Part shown: in pieces, positions 9,476 to 17,715 of the stretch
How the letters are laid out: each line of letters starts with the position of its first letter
How positions within the stretch are numbered: position 1 is the stretch's first letter
Assembly (NCBI RefSeq): GCF_028285715.1
Contig: NZ_JANQOO010000020.1
Coordinates: 496,001 to 560,000 of the forward strand
Direction: 5' to 3'
From: Ulvibacterium sp.
GTDB lineage: Bacteria > Bacteroidota > Bacteroidia > Flavobacteriales > Flavobacteriaceae
DNA length: 64,000 nt
The notes under the pieces: model-generated
The model's input: only the letters and a program-made list of their open reading frames with translations
Told to the model about the DNA's origin: nothing
Database searches by the model: none
Program-made: the position numbers and the translations under genes

Positions 9476-10462
9476 TTATTTTTTGAATGCCTTGGAGTAG
9501 GCCTTATTCTCAGTCGGAAAATCCTTAGGAATTTCCTGTGTTACCTTCCCAGTGGCAGCCCATTCCGTACCCCTTAACATTGAGGTGATAAAACCAAGGC
9601 ATTCCACGGAATAGTCGGCATGCCCCATGATGTTATGGAAAATACGTCCTTGGCCATAGTTCAAAACCATTAGGGCAGGTTCGTGCCGTCCAGAACCCTT
9701 CATTTCCGGGGAAGCATAGGCCGTAGCCAAAATTTCCATTTTTTCGGCGGGGCCCCGAAGGCGTTCGTAGAGTTCATCCTTAGTGTGCAACCATTTGGTC
9801 GGCATTCCCTTTGTAATTGGGTGCTCGGCATTTCTAACTTGGATTACATATTCATGCTGGGGACCATGCGCCCCGGCTTTGCCTGGAGAAGTGTCCCGAA
9901 CAAGCTCATCCTTATCATTGAAATATACATAAGGGCCATCTTTTTCTGTGCGATCACCCCAACCCCCAATGCCGATCATTTTGTTATAAGCCTCCCATTT
10001 CGGAAAGGAGTTGTCCGCTGCATGAAAGACTACCAGTCCGCCTCCGTTTTCCATGTATTTTTCTAGGGCTTTTTGGGTCGATTCCGGCCAAGGAGCCGCA
10101 TTCCATCCAAAATTGGAAATAATTACATCATAAGCGGAGAAGTTAGGATTGAATTCAGGATCGGATTTCGATTTCTCTAGGGCCTTGGTCTCTCCTACAC
10201 CTTCGATTCCAAAATCTTCCAGATATTCGTCGCCTTCCCAAGTATAGGCAGATCTAACTACATCTACCTTAAATAAACCAGCATCTTCCAAGTAATACTT
10301 TAGCATAAAGGTAATTTTGGGCCATTGGTCATGATTGTTTTGGCCATCGACGATTAGAACGTTTATTTTACTTTTCTCCGATTCTGTTTGGGAAAAGAGG
10401 TTCCCTGTCATAGCGATAAGGAAACCAGCACATACCATACTTTTAAACCGCATTGTTTTCAT
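9476..10462 (-). CDS. ThuA domain protein (trehalose-utilisation / glutamine amidotransferase-like fold), exported
   Basis: A 328-residue protein with an N-terminal signal peptide (KSMVCAGFLIAMTGNLFSQ), so periplasmic. The ThuA fold is recognisable from INVLIVDGQNNHDQWP near the mature start, YDVIISNFGWNAAPWP, GGLVVFHAADNSFPKW and the KMIGIGGWGDR segment, ending in GRIFHNIMGHADYS and FITSMLRGTEWAATG. ThuA proteins are associated with carbohydrate metabolism, but few have a proven activity. Two in-frame ATGs (10462 and 10453) are possible starts. It lies 22 bases after the propeller gene and 6 before the DUF2721 gene, so it is mid-operon. Confidence 0.88.
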   Translation of the reverse strand: MKTMRFKSMVCAGFLIAMTGNLFSQTESEKSKINVLIVDGQNNHDQWPKITFMLKYYLEDAGLFKVDVVRSAYTWEGDEYLEDFGIEGVGETKALEKSKSDPEFNPNFSAYDVIISNFGWNAAPWPESTQKALEKYMENGGGLVVFHAADNSFPKWEAYNKMIGIGGWGDRTEKDGPYVYFNDKDELVRDTSPGKAGAHGPQHEYVIQVRNAEHPITKGMPTKWLHTKDELYERLRGPAEKMEILATAYASPEMKGSGRHEPALMVLNYGQGRIFHNIMGHADYSVECLGFITSMLRGTEWAATGKVTQEIPKDFPTENKAYSKAFKK

Positions 10463-10484
10463 TTTTTAAGTTATAATAGTTCAT

Positions 10485-13364
10485 TCATTTTATTTCGGAG
10501 GCGTCCTTTACCTCAAATTCCACCTTCGCCTTTTGACCATTACCTTCAAGCTCTATTAAGTACTTTCCTTGGGGCAGATAGGTCTTTCCGTCCCGAGCCT
10601 CTTTGAGCTCTTTTTTGTTCTTCTTCAAGTAAGCCATTTTCCCGGATTTGGAGAAGGCCATATCATAGGAAAGGATGTTAAGGCCTTTGTTCGCTTGAAT
10701 ATCTGAACCGCTGATCGCTATGCCATCCAGTGTCTTGATGGCCGCTGAAAAATTAGCCGAGTTTGAACTATAAAAAACGATATCTAACCCAGGAGTGGTG
10801 GGTTTTGACCAAACCCCAGGAGAATTACCCCAATTTGAGGAATATGCAATAGGACTAATTTCAAAAATATGTAGGTCTTTTTCCAATATATTAGGCTTTA
10901 ATTGTTGCAGATGGGCAATATCCGCTTTGTAAATGCTCCTACCGTGGGTACCCACCAAGAGATGCTTGGCTTTCGGTTGAACTACTAAGTCATGCACTGC
11001 CACGTTGGGCATCCCGTTTTGAAAAACCTCCCATGACTCGCCCCGGTCAAAAGAAACATAAAGTCCATTATCCGTGCCCAGGAACAAAAGGTTCTCATTT
11101 TCCGAATCTTCCAAAATCACATTTATCGGCGAAGCCGGAATACCTTTGGAAATATCTTTCCAGCTCTTGCCATAATCATCACTGACAAATACATACGAGG
11201 TAAAATCGTCCCAGCGATAACCGTTCAGAGCTACATACACTCGTTCCTTTTTATGTTTGGAAGCGGAAACTCGGCTTATCCATAAATCTTTGGGAAATGT
11301 ATTGGATATAATTTCCCAACTGCCTCCTCCGTTTTTGGAAACATGGACCACACCGTCGTCACTTCCGGTATACAACAATCCAAAAGCGAACGGAGATTCT
11401 GAAATAGTGGTCAAGGTGCCATAGGCTACGTTACCTTTCCGCCCCCCCTGGGTAAGGTCTGCCGAAATAGGTTCCCAATCGTCCCCTTGGTTCATGGAAC
11501 GATGCAATATGTTGCTTCCCATGTACAGAATATCCTGATTATGGGATGACAATAGAATAGGGGTTTGCCAATTGAAACGATACGGAGGGGTGCCCAATTC
11601 ATGTTTGGGCATTATACCGATTTGTTGGTTTTTCTCCAGATCCAAGCGGTAATAATTTCCAAATTGATATCCTGTATACACGGTATTGGAGGTTCTATTA
11701 TCGATCTGTACTTGCATCCCGTCACCACCCAAAATGGATTTCCAAGGATATTGCCCCGTTTGATGCCAAAGATTGCTTTCCTGTGTATTATGGGGTCCTT
11801 TCCAAACCCCATTGTCCTGCAATCCGCCATAGATATTGTAGGGCTCTTCGTTATCCACATTTATAGCATAGAACTGGCCTACTGAAGGGGAATTGTTTTT
11901 GATCCAATTTTCTCCGTCATCGTAGGTGATATTTACCCCGCCATCGTTTCCGTTGATCAGGTGCCCGTTACGGTTAGGATTTATCCAAAGGGCATGGTGG
12001 TCCGCGTGAACGTTTTTGTCGCTAATGGAAGTATAGGTCTTGCCCCCATCTTCCGATTTTAATATAGGGACCCCACCTAAATAAATCTTTTCCCAGTCGT
12101 TTGGGTCCACCCGAATTTGGGCAAAGTAATATCCATAACTATAGAAAAGGTCATCGATATAGTTTTCATTCTGTTTGGTCCAGGTCTTGCCGCCGTCATT
12201 ACTTCTGTAGACCTCCGCCCCGATTACCGGCGTATCGAAAAGGAGCGCATTGGCATCTTCCAAATATTTGGCCAGGTCCATAGGTTTTACCGACCCACTA
12301 CGAACAAGTTGTTTTACATTTTCGGCCCTATACTTTTCCTGAAAGTTGTTCGTCTTCAGAAAGTCATTGAGTTTTTGATTATCCAGATTTAAAAAATGCT
12401 CTACAGACATGGTCTTAAAATCATCTTTGTCCAATTTGCGCGATTTCTTTCTGGCTTTCTTTGGTTTTTCACGACGAAATTGGCTATCATGTACGGCATA
12501 TACAACATTCTCGTCATAAACGGCCAGACCGATTCGCCCAACACCCTCACCGGTAGGAAACCCACTTTCCGGTGTCGAAATTTTGCTCCAGGTGGTTCCG
12601 CCATCCTCACTTTTATAAATACCTGAAGAATCGCCGTTGCCTATAAAGTTCCATGCCTTTCGATCTTTCTTCCACGTTGCTGCATAAAGGATATTGAAAT
12701 TATCGGGTACACGTGACACATCTATGATTCCTGTTTCATTATCCAAGAAAAGGGTTTTTTGCCAAGATTTCCCCCCATCCGTGGTTTTAAATACACCGCG
12801 TTCGGAATTCGGAGAGTATAGGTGACCGGTAACGCCCACTACCACTTCATCAGGGTTATTGGGATTTAAAAGAATCCGCCCTATATGATGTGAATCGGCA
12901 AGGCCCATATGTTGCCAGGTTTGGCCTTTGTCCTCGGATTTAAGGATTCCAATACCTGCATATGAAGATCTGGAGGCATTGTTTTCGCCCGAACCCACCC
13001 AAATAGTGCCTAAATTCCAATCTACCGCAATATCACCGACATTCTGGGTTTCGGAAGAATCCAAAACCGGGACAAAAGATGTGCCGTTGTTCTTGGTGTA
13101 CCAAAGCCCGCCTGAAGCATAACCTACGTAAAACTCCGCAGGATTTACCGGATTTACATCCAAGTCTACCACACGACCGCTCATCACCGAAGGCCCCACG
13201 TTTTTTAAAGGAATGTTTTTTACCAACGAGTTCTGGGCCATCTGATTTTTTTGGTGAAGTGCCTCCATAACCTTTTGGGGAGGAGTGGGAGCAAGTTGTC
13301 CGAAAATCGAAGAATGAAGAAATAACAGACTTATTACTACAAATCCACGCATAAAATTCAACAT
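10485..13364 (-). CDS. Large exported BNR / sortilin-like beta-propeller protein
   Basis: A 959-residue protein with a signal peptide (FVVISLLFLHSSIFG), probably exported to the periplasm or surface. It contains many BNR (Asp-box) motifs of the form S-x-D-x-G-x-x-W: KSEDKGQTW, KTTDGGKSW, KSEDGGTTW, RSNDGGKTW, SDDYGKSW and SFDRGESW. These form one or two large propellers of the VPS10/sortilin-like type often annotated as glycosyl hydrolase. A charged insertion rich in Lys/Arg/Asp/Glu (roughly residues 300-350) interrupts the propeller, and a beta-rich tail of about 90 residues ends the protein. No type IX secretion tail is evident. It leads an operon with the ThuA and DUF2721 genes. Activity is unknown; annotation as a glycosidase would be unsupported. 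Confidence 0.85.
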   Translation of the reverse strand: MLNFMRGFVVISLLFLHSSIFGQLAPTPPQKVMEALHQKNQMAQNSLVKNIPLKNVGPSVMSGRVVDLDVNPVNPAEFYVGYASGGLWYTKNNGTSFVPVLDSSETQNVGDIAVDWNLGTIWVGSGENNASRSSYAGIGILKSEDKGQTWQHMGLADSHHIGRILLNPNNPDEVVVGVTGHLYSPNSERGVFKTTDGGKSWQKTLFLDNETGIIDVSRVPDNFNILYAATWKKDRKAWNFIGNGDSSGIYKSEDGGTTWSKISTPESGFPTGEGVGRIGLAVYDENVVYAVHDSQFRREKPKKARKKSRKLDKDDFKTMSVEHFLNLDNQKLNDFLKTNNFQEKYRAENVKQLVRSGSVKPMDLAKYLEDANALLFDTPVIGAEVYRSNDGGKTWTKQNENYIDDLFYSYGYYFAQIRVDPNDWEKIYLGGVPILKSEDGGKTYTSISDKNVHADHHALWINPNRNGHLINGNDGGVNITYDDGENWIKNNSPSVGQFYAINVDNEEPYNIYGGLQDNGVWKGPHNTQESNLWHQTGQYPWKSILGGDGMQVQIDNRTSNTVYTGYQFGNYYRLDLEKNQQIGIMPKHELGTPPYRFNWQTPILLSSHNQDILYMGSNILHRSMNQGDDWEPISADLTQGGRKGNVAYGTLTTISESPFAFGLLYTGSDDGVVHVSKNGGGSWEIISNTFPKDLWISRVSASKHKKERVYVALNGYRWDDFTSYVFVSDDYGKSWKDISKGIPASPINVILEDSENENLLFLGTDNGLYVSFDRGESWEVFQNGMPNVAVHDLVVQPKAKHLLVGTHGRSIYKADIAHLQQLKPNILEKDLHIFEISPIAYSSNWGNSPGVWSKPTTPGLDIVFYSSNSANFSAAIKTLDGIAISGSDIQANKGLNILSYDMAFSKSGKMAYLKKNKKELKEARDGKTYLPQGKYLIELEGNGQKAKVEFEVKDASEIK

Positions 13365-13504
13365 TTAAAATATCACATTGTGAAAGTTAAGGAAACTTCA
13401 CCAGAAATTGTAGTAACATAAGTTCAGTTGAGGTTTAAGCCTTAAAAGAGCTTGGCGAATATCAAAATGCCAAATAAAAAGCCGTTTTGTTGCGCGTTAA
13501 CTTA

Positions 13505-13617
13505 AATTTTTGTTAATTTATTGAACGCTTAATAATGCAATAGAAAGATAACAACGATAACATAACCAACGTAAACTCTGACCCCAAAGGCTTCCAAAGC
13601 CTTTGGGGTCTCTATTT
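13505..13617 (+). ncRNA. Candidate small RNA ending at a strong terminator
   Basis: A near-perfect intrinsic terminator at 13580-13617 points forward, yet no forward gene lies upstream within more than 8 kb, and the pepP promoter sits downstream of it. Something must therefore be transcribed into it. A TTAAATTTTTG stretch near 13502-13512 resembles a -7 box with extra Ts and would give an RNA of roughly 90-110 nt. The 5' end is a guess. An alternative is a pepP leader with an attenuator. Confidence 0.35.
13580..13617 (+). terminator. Intrinsic terminator with 14-bp perfect stem
   Basis: Left arm 13580-13593, loop CCA, right arm 13597-13610, all 14 pairs matching, followed by TCTATTTTTA. The T-rich tail is only on the forward strand. 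Confidence 0.85.
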
Positions 13618-13645
13618 TTATGACTTCGATCTTTGGGGAAATCCT

Positions 13646-13653
13646 TATTTTTG
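13646..13653 (+). promoter_or_regulatory. -7 element of the pepP promoter
   Basis: TATTTTTG is an exact TAnnTTTG match 19 bases before the pepP ATG. The -33 region is weak (TTC at 13625-13627, spacing 18). Its position after the terminator supports pepP having its own promoter. Confidence 0.45.
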
Positions 13654-13671
13654 GTCAAAGCATACCTTAAA

Positions 13672-14964
13672 ATGAAATACGACCAAATTCCCAGAACACT
13701 TTTTGTAAAGAACCGCAAAAAATTCATGGACCAAATGCTGCCGAAAAGCATTGCGGTGTTCAATTCCAATGATATCTATCCGATTAGTGCGGACAGCACA
13801 ATGCCTTTTCAACAACATCGCGATATTTTCTATCTAAGCGGTGCGGATCAAGAAGAAACGATTCTAGTGCTGTTTCCGGACGCCTTGGACAAAAAGCATT
13901 GCGAGGTGCTGTTCGTAAGGGAAACCAATGCCCATATTGCTATCTGGGAAGGGGCCAAATTGACCAAGGAAAAAGCCAAGGAAGTCTCCGGAATCAAAAC
14001 CGTTCATTGGTTGTCCGATTTTGATAAGGTGTTTTTTGACCTGATGACAGAGTCTGAGACCATTTATTTCAATACCAATGAACATTATCGGCAAGCGGTA
14101 GAGACCCAGACCCGTGAGGATCGATTTATTCGGGAATGCAAACGAAAATTCCCAGCACATAATGTAGCCAAAAGTAATCCTATATTACAACAGATCCGCG
14201 GGGTAAAGGAACCCGAGGAAATAGAACTTATTCAAAAGGCATGTAATATTACCGAAAAAGGCTTCCGACGTGTATTGGAATTTGTGCGACCGGGTGTCTG
14301 GGAATATGAGATCGAAGCGGAACTTCTTCATGAATTTATACGGAACCGTTCAAAAGGGTTTGCTTATACTCCCATTATAGCCTCTGGCAACAATGCCAAC
14401 GTACTCCATTATATAGAAAACAACCAACAATGTAACGAGGGTGAGCTCATTTTAATGGATGTCGCTGCTGAATATGCTAATTATTCGAGCGACCTTACCC
14501 GTACGATTCCCGTAAGTGGAAGATTTGTTGAGCGCCAAAAAGCAGTATATGAAGCTGTTCTTCGTGTTAAAAAGGAGGCCACCCAAATGTTGACTCCCGG
14601 AACAATTTGGGCAGAATACCACAAGGAAGTAGGGAAGGTGATGACTTCCGAGCTTTTGGGATTAAACCTTTTGGACAAGGCGGATGTACAAAATGAGGAC
14701 AAAGACTGGCCGGCCTACAAAAAGTACTTTATGCATGGTACCAGCCACCATATTGGATTGGATACTCACGATTATGGGGAACTCAAAACCCCTATGAAAG
14801 CCAATATGGTATTTACCGTTGAGCCTGGCATCTATATTCCTGAGGAAAAAATGGGGGTAAGATTGGAGGACGATGTGGTGATTCAAGAAGGTGGGGAACC
14901 ATTTAATCTTATGCGGGATATTCCTATAGAAGTGGAAGAAATTGAGGATTTGATGCACACATAA
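13672..14964 (+). CDS. pepP: Xaa-Pro aminopeptidase (aminopeptidase P)
   Basis: Dimetal (Mn) aminopeptidase of the M24B family that removes an N-terminal residue preceding proline; cytosolic. It is 430 residues from the ATG at 13672, chosen because it gives the usual N-terminus (MKYDQIPRTLFVKNR) and lies just downstream of a promoter motif. The N-terminal creatinase-like domain covers about 1-170 and the pita-bread catalytic domain 175-430. The five metal ligands are visible as D263, D274 (YSSDLTRT), H359 (HGTSHHIG), E384 (VEPGIY) and E399 (RLEDDV). No operon partner is seen; the next gene is convergent. Confidence 0.95.
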   Translation: MKYDQIPRTLFVKNRKKFMDQMLPKSIAVFNSNDIYPISADSTMPFQQHRDIFYLSGADQEETILVLFPDALDKKHCEVLFVRETNAHIAIWEGAKLTKEKAKEVSGIKTVHWLSDFDKVFFDLMTESETIYFNTNEHYRQAVETQTREDRFIRECKRKFPAHNVAKSNPILQQIRGVKEPEEIELIQKACNITEKGFRRVLEFVRPGVWEYEIEAELLHEFIRNRSKGFAYTPIIASGNNANVLHYIENNQQCNEGELILMDVAAEYANYSSDLTRTIPVSGRFVERQKAVYEAVLRVKKEATQMLTPGTIWAEYHKEVGKVMTSELLGLNLLDKADVQNEDKDWPAYKKYFMHGTSHHIGLDTHDYGELKTPMKANMVFTVEPGIYIPEEKMGVRLEDDVVIQEGGEPFNLMRDIPIEVEEIEDLMHT

Positions 14965-14972
14965 CCAATATT

Positions 14973-14993
14973 CCAATCCCTAAAAGGGATTGG
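14973..14993. terminator. Hairpin between convergent pepP and brnQ
   Basis: CCAATCCCT, loop AAA, AGGGATTGG: nine perfect pairs between two convergent genes. No run of Ts follows on either strand, so termination is possible but not certain. Confidence 0.4.
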
Positions 14994-15047
14994 GCGAACA
15001 TGGACCGGTTTTGTTAATGTTGGTTAGACCCAATAAATGAAACAATT

Positions 15048-16328
15048 CTAAGAAGGTTGGTGAAATTGAATCTTCATGTTTATAAGGATGAAAGTAATCA
15101 AAGCAGGCAATGCCCATCCCATATGAAATTGGCCTAATGGAATCCGTCCGGAGATCCAGGCAATGGATTCTCCAAGACCAATACTTTCGAGGAAATCGGG
15201 GATACTAAAAAACAGAGTTGCCAGCACGACCCATTTAAAGACTTTTGGCGGCGCAAACTTTTGGGGAACCACATTAAGTAGAATTAAAACTATGGTAATC
15301 GGGTAAATAAACATGAGAGCCGGCAAGGCCACGGCAATGATATACCCTACATTGAACTGTCCCATGGCCACTCCAAGAACGCACCCGATTATTGCCGTTA
15401 GGGTATAGACCTTTTGTGAATTTTTAAAACGATACTTTATAAAATCGGCGGTTCCCGTAATGATGCCAACGGCCGTAGTAAAACAGGCCAATCCCACTAA
15501 AACGCCAAGAAACAGATTAGCTGTACTACCTAAGGTATACTTGCCGATACCGCTCAATAATGCGGTTCGGGTAATAGCGTCATCGAATTCGGAATGCATC
15601 AGGGCACCGGTAAGGATTAGCCCTGCATAGATAAGGAACAGTCCTAATCCCGCCAACCATCCGGCATTCGCAATTAGGGCTTTCTTTTCATCGTAAGCGG
15701 CATGGGCCATCTTAAGGTTTATGGAGACGATGATCACTCCACCCACAACAACGGCCCCCATGGCATCGAACGTTTGGTAACCTTCCAAGACGCCATCGGT
15801 AAAAGGATTATTAAAGTTGATATTTCCAAAATTGAATTCGAACGAAAAGAAGGTCGTAGAGATAATTCCCAAAAGGATAAGAATAATGACCGGGGTTAAC
15901 CACTTTCCGATCACATTAAGGCTTTTGGACCGGTTCATAACAAAAATGAAGACCAGCATAAAATAGATAGAGCTGGTCAAAATAGAGGGAGTTTGAAACA
16001 AAGGTTCAATGGCAATTTCATGAGTAACAGCAGCCGTTCTGGGAGAAGGTAAACTAATGGCGATGGCATAAATCAAAAAAGAATAGACCCAACTAAAGGT
16101 AGGGGATACCTTTTTTCCAAAATCGAAAAGAGTACCCTGCAATCTGGCATGGGCCAAGATTCCCAAGATTGGAATCAAAACCGCCGAAAGACAAAACCCG
16201 AGGGCCACCAACCACCAAAGTTCTCCAGATCGAAAACCCAATAAGGGTGGAAGAATAAGATTGCCAGCACCAAAGAATAGTGAGAACAAGGCAAATGCCG
16301 TTATGAGGGTTTCTTTGGTTACGCTCAC
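15048..16328 (-). CDS. brnQ: Branched-chain amino acid transporter (LIVCS family)
   Basis: Sodium- or proton-coupled carrier for leucine, isoleucine and valine in the cytoplasmic membrane. It is about 426 residues with some twelve hydrophobic helices. The family hallmark is the N-terminal TAFALFSLFFGAGNLILPP, and TADFIKYRF lies mid-protein. The open frame extends to a TTG at 16382, but that codon is itself the -33 TTG of a good promoter (-7 box TATCTTTC at 16351-16358), so translation must begin further in. The GTG at 16328, just before SVTKETL, fits the family start. GTG starts are uncommon in this phylum, so the exact start remains uncertain. Confidence 0.9.
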   Translation of the reverse strand: MSVTKETLITAFALFSLFFGAGNLILPPLLGFRSGELWWLVALGFCLSAVLIPILGILAHARLQGTLFDFGKKVSPTFSWVYSFLIYAIAISLPSPRTAAVTHEIAIEPLFQTPSILTSSIYFMLVFIFVMNRSKSLNVIGKWLTPVIILILLGIISTTFFSFEFNFGNINFNNPFTDGVLEGYQTFDAMGAVVVGGVIIVSINLKMAHAAYDEKKALIANAGWLAGLGLFLIYAGLILTGALMHSEFDDAITRTALLSGIGKYTLGSTANLFLGVLVGLACFTTAVGIITGTADFIKYRFKNSQKVYTLTAIIGCVLGVAMGQFNVGYIIAVALPALMFIYPITIVLILLNVVPQKFAPPKVFKWVVLATLFFSIPDFLESIGLGESIAWISGRIPLGQFHMGWALPALITFILINMKIQFHQPS

Positions 16329-16350
16329 TTTATCGATGTTTTGGAAATTG

Positions 16351-16382
16351 GAAAGATAACCCAAAATTGCACTTTGTCCCAA
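16351..16382 (-). promoter_or_regulatory. Promoter of brnQ
   Basis: Reverse-strand TTG (16380-16382), 21 bases, then TATCTTTC (16351-16358), one mismatch from TAnnTTTG. Transcription should start near 16344, inside the longest open frame, which decides the start of brnQ. Confidence 0.5.
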
Positions 16383-16596
16383 GCATAGTGCCTTTTAGCT
16401 TTGTTCCGGATCTTCCAAAAAAATGCACTTTGTCGAATTTTTGAAAAGAAATGTCCGTCATACCCAATAAAAAACAGTGCTAAGGCGTTGTAAGCTATAT
16501 AATGTTCAGCAGACATTGTGAGCAGTTAACCCAAATCCTGAATTTCGTATTCTTTTGAGCCCCAATCATCGAGTACGACTTGATAAACCTACAAGT

Positions 16597-16815
16597 ATGA
16601 AAAAGTTTTTTTGCAGTGTTTTTGGCCATCATTACGTTGTGTCCAAGAAAATTACCCATCACATAAAAGAATACAAATGTATCCATTGTGGTAAGGAAGT
16701 CACCACGGATGTTAGTGGAAATCTTTCGACCCTGACTCCGGAATTGCAGGATATCAACAAGACCTTGGAAGATCTTTATCAAAAAAGACATAGGGCTGCA
16801 CAGCAGGTAGCTTAA
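16597..16815 (+). CDS. Small CxxC (zinc-ribbon-like) protein
   Basis: A 72-residue protein from the ATG at 16597 (MKKFFCSVFGHHY). Cys6, His11 and His12 near the N-terminus and a CIHCG motif around residues 30-34 suggest a treble-clef or ribbon zinc site. The rest is a charged helix ending in QKRHRAAQQVA. Similar short proteins occur in Flavobacteriaceae without known function. It has its own forward terminator downstream, so it is probably a single-gene transcript. The coding call rests on the motif pattern and the terminator. Confidence 0.65.
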   Translation: MKKFFCSVFGHHYVVSKKITHHIKEYKCIHCGKEVTTDVSGNLSTLTPELQDINKTLEDLYQKRHRAAQQVA

Positions 16816-16972
16816 CTATGCTTTGGCAAAAAGGTTCCGTGCCCAAGGGGCAAACGGAATTATAAGTTATTCCTGGAAATTGAGTAAGCGCCCTTATTCT
16901 CCACTGTCGTTTGCCCCACAACAGTTAATAGGGAATGCCCTTGATTTTCGGGAATTTTTTTGAAATTAATCG

Positions 16973-16998
16973 AACCGGCCCTAGGGCCGGTTTTTTTC
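16973..16998 (+). terminator. Intrinsic terminator after the CxxC gene
   Basis: AACCGGCCC, TA, GGGCCGGTT (16973-16992): nine perfect pairs running into seven Ts. It stands 6 bases from the stop of the convergent membrane-protein gene, so it may serve both directions, though the T-tract is on the forward strand. Confidence 0.85.
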
Positions 16999-17640
16999 TT
17001 AGGTTTTTTTTAGGCGAAAATATAGGATGGATCCTATGGCAAGCAAAGTTCCAAAAATGGAAGGTAGAAACTGACTATAGGGATGATATTGCGGCAAAAC
17101 AGTGCCTATAAAAGCAGCTAGCAATGCGGTGAACGCAGCTATCATTTTGTAGATATGCTCGTAAAGCCAAAAATTCTTATAGTGTTCCGCCTTAAATAGA
17201 TAACGAAGAAAATCATAGGCTATAATAATAAACAATGCACCCACCGTGCTATAAATAATCATGGGAGACCAAATCATCCCGATAGCATCTAGGTAGTACA
17301 AAAAGTAGAGCCCTGAACTTAAGGTTAACAAGGCGACCAAGATGTCCAATGTTTTCGGCTTGTTGGATTTTGATTTCAAAACACGATAACCGGAAAATGC
17401 CTGATACCCGCTCAACATGGTCAACGCTATCAAAAACTCGTTGGCGCCAAATGCGAGGACACCCATTAGGGCGGTTACAATTACTAGGGCTATAAAAAAA
17501 AGGAAGATGAGTCCACTTCTTTTGTGTACTCTCCCGCCTTTTTTGGATAGCAGTGCCACAACTCCCAACAAAAGGGCTGCAGTTCCTGTGGTAACATGAA
17601 TACCAATATTAAGCTGATGTAAAAATGTGTAGTCGCCCAT
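16999..17640 (-). CDS. Integral membrane protein (DUF2306-like), unknown function
   Basis: A 213-residue protein from the ATG at 17640 (MGDYTFLHQLNIGIHV); the longer frame begins with GTG and adds a polar stretch. Six or seven hydrophobic helices are visible, with HQLNIGIHVTTG and KRSGLIFLFFIAL near the N-terminus and YEHIYKMIAAFTALLAAF in the second half. The pattern of His residues at helix ends resembles DUF2306 and related four-helix cytochrome-like membrane proteins, but I cannot confirm heme binding. It follows the AraC-7TM regulator gene by 75 bases in the same direction, a pairing that suggests that regulator controls or senses with it. Confidence 0.6.
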   Translation of the reverse strand: MGDYTFLHQLNIGIHVTTGTAALLLGVVALLSKKGGRVHKRSGLIFLFFIALVIVTALMGVLAFGANEFLIALTMLSGYQAFSGYRVLKSKSNKPKTLDILVALLTLSSGLYFLYYLDAIGMIWSPMIIYSTVGALFIIIAYDFLRYLFKAEHYKNFWLYEHIYKMIAAFTALLAAFIGTVLPQYHPYSQFLPSIFGTLLAIGSILYFRLKKT

Positions 17641-17715
17641 GATCATAAAGTTTTCACAAATGTGGAAATGGGTTATGGATTGCACGACCTAACCCATGGG
17701 CTGAAACCTATTTTA

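Larger units (their letters stand above)
13365..13671. other. 307-base intergenic region between the propeller gene and pepP
   Basis: No protein-coding gene is evident. The left part must hold the reverse-strand promoter of the propeller operon (a near match TAACTTTC at 13382-13389). The right part holds a forward-strand terminator and then a pepP promoter, which together imply a separate short transcript upstream of pepP. Confidence 0.55.

Noticed and set aside
10485-13364. Glycosidase assignment for the BNR propeller protein
   Set aside because: Asp-box propellers alone do not show catalysis and no active-site set is visible.
14965-15047. Strong bidirectional terminator between pepP and brnQ
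   Set aside because: The hairpin is good but lacks T-runs on both strands; kept only as a low-confidence terminator.
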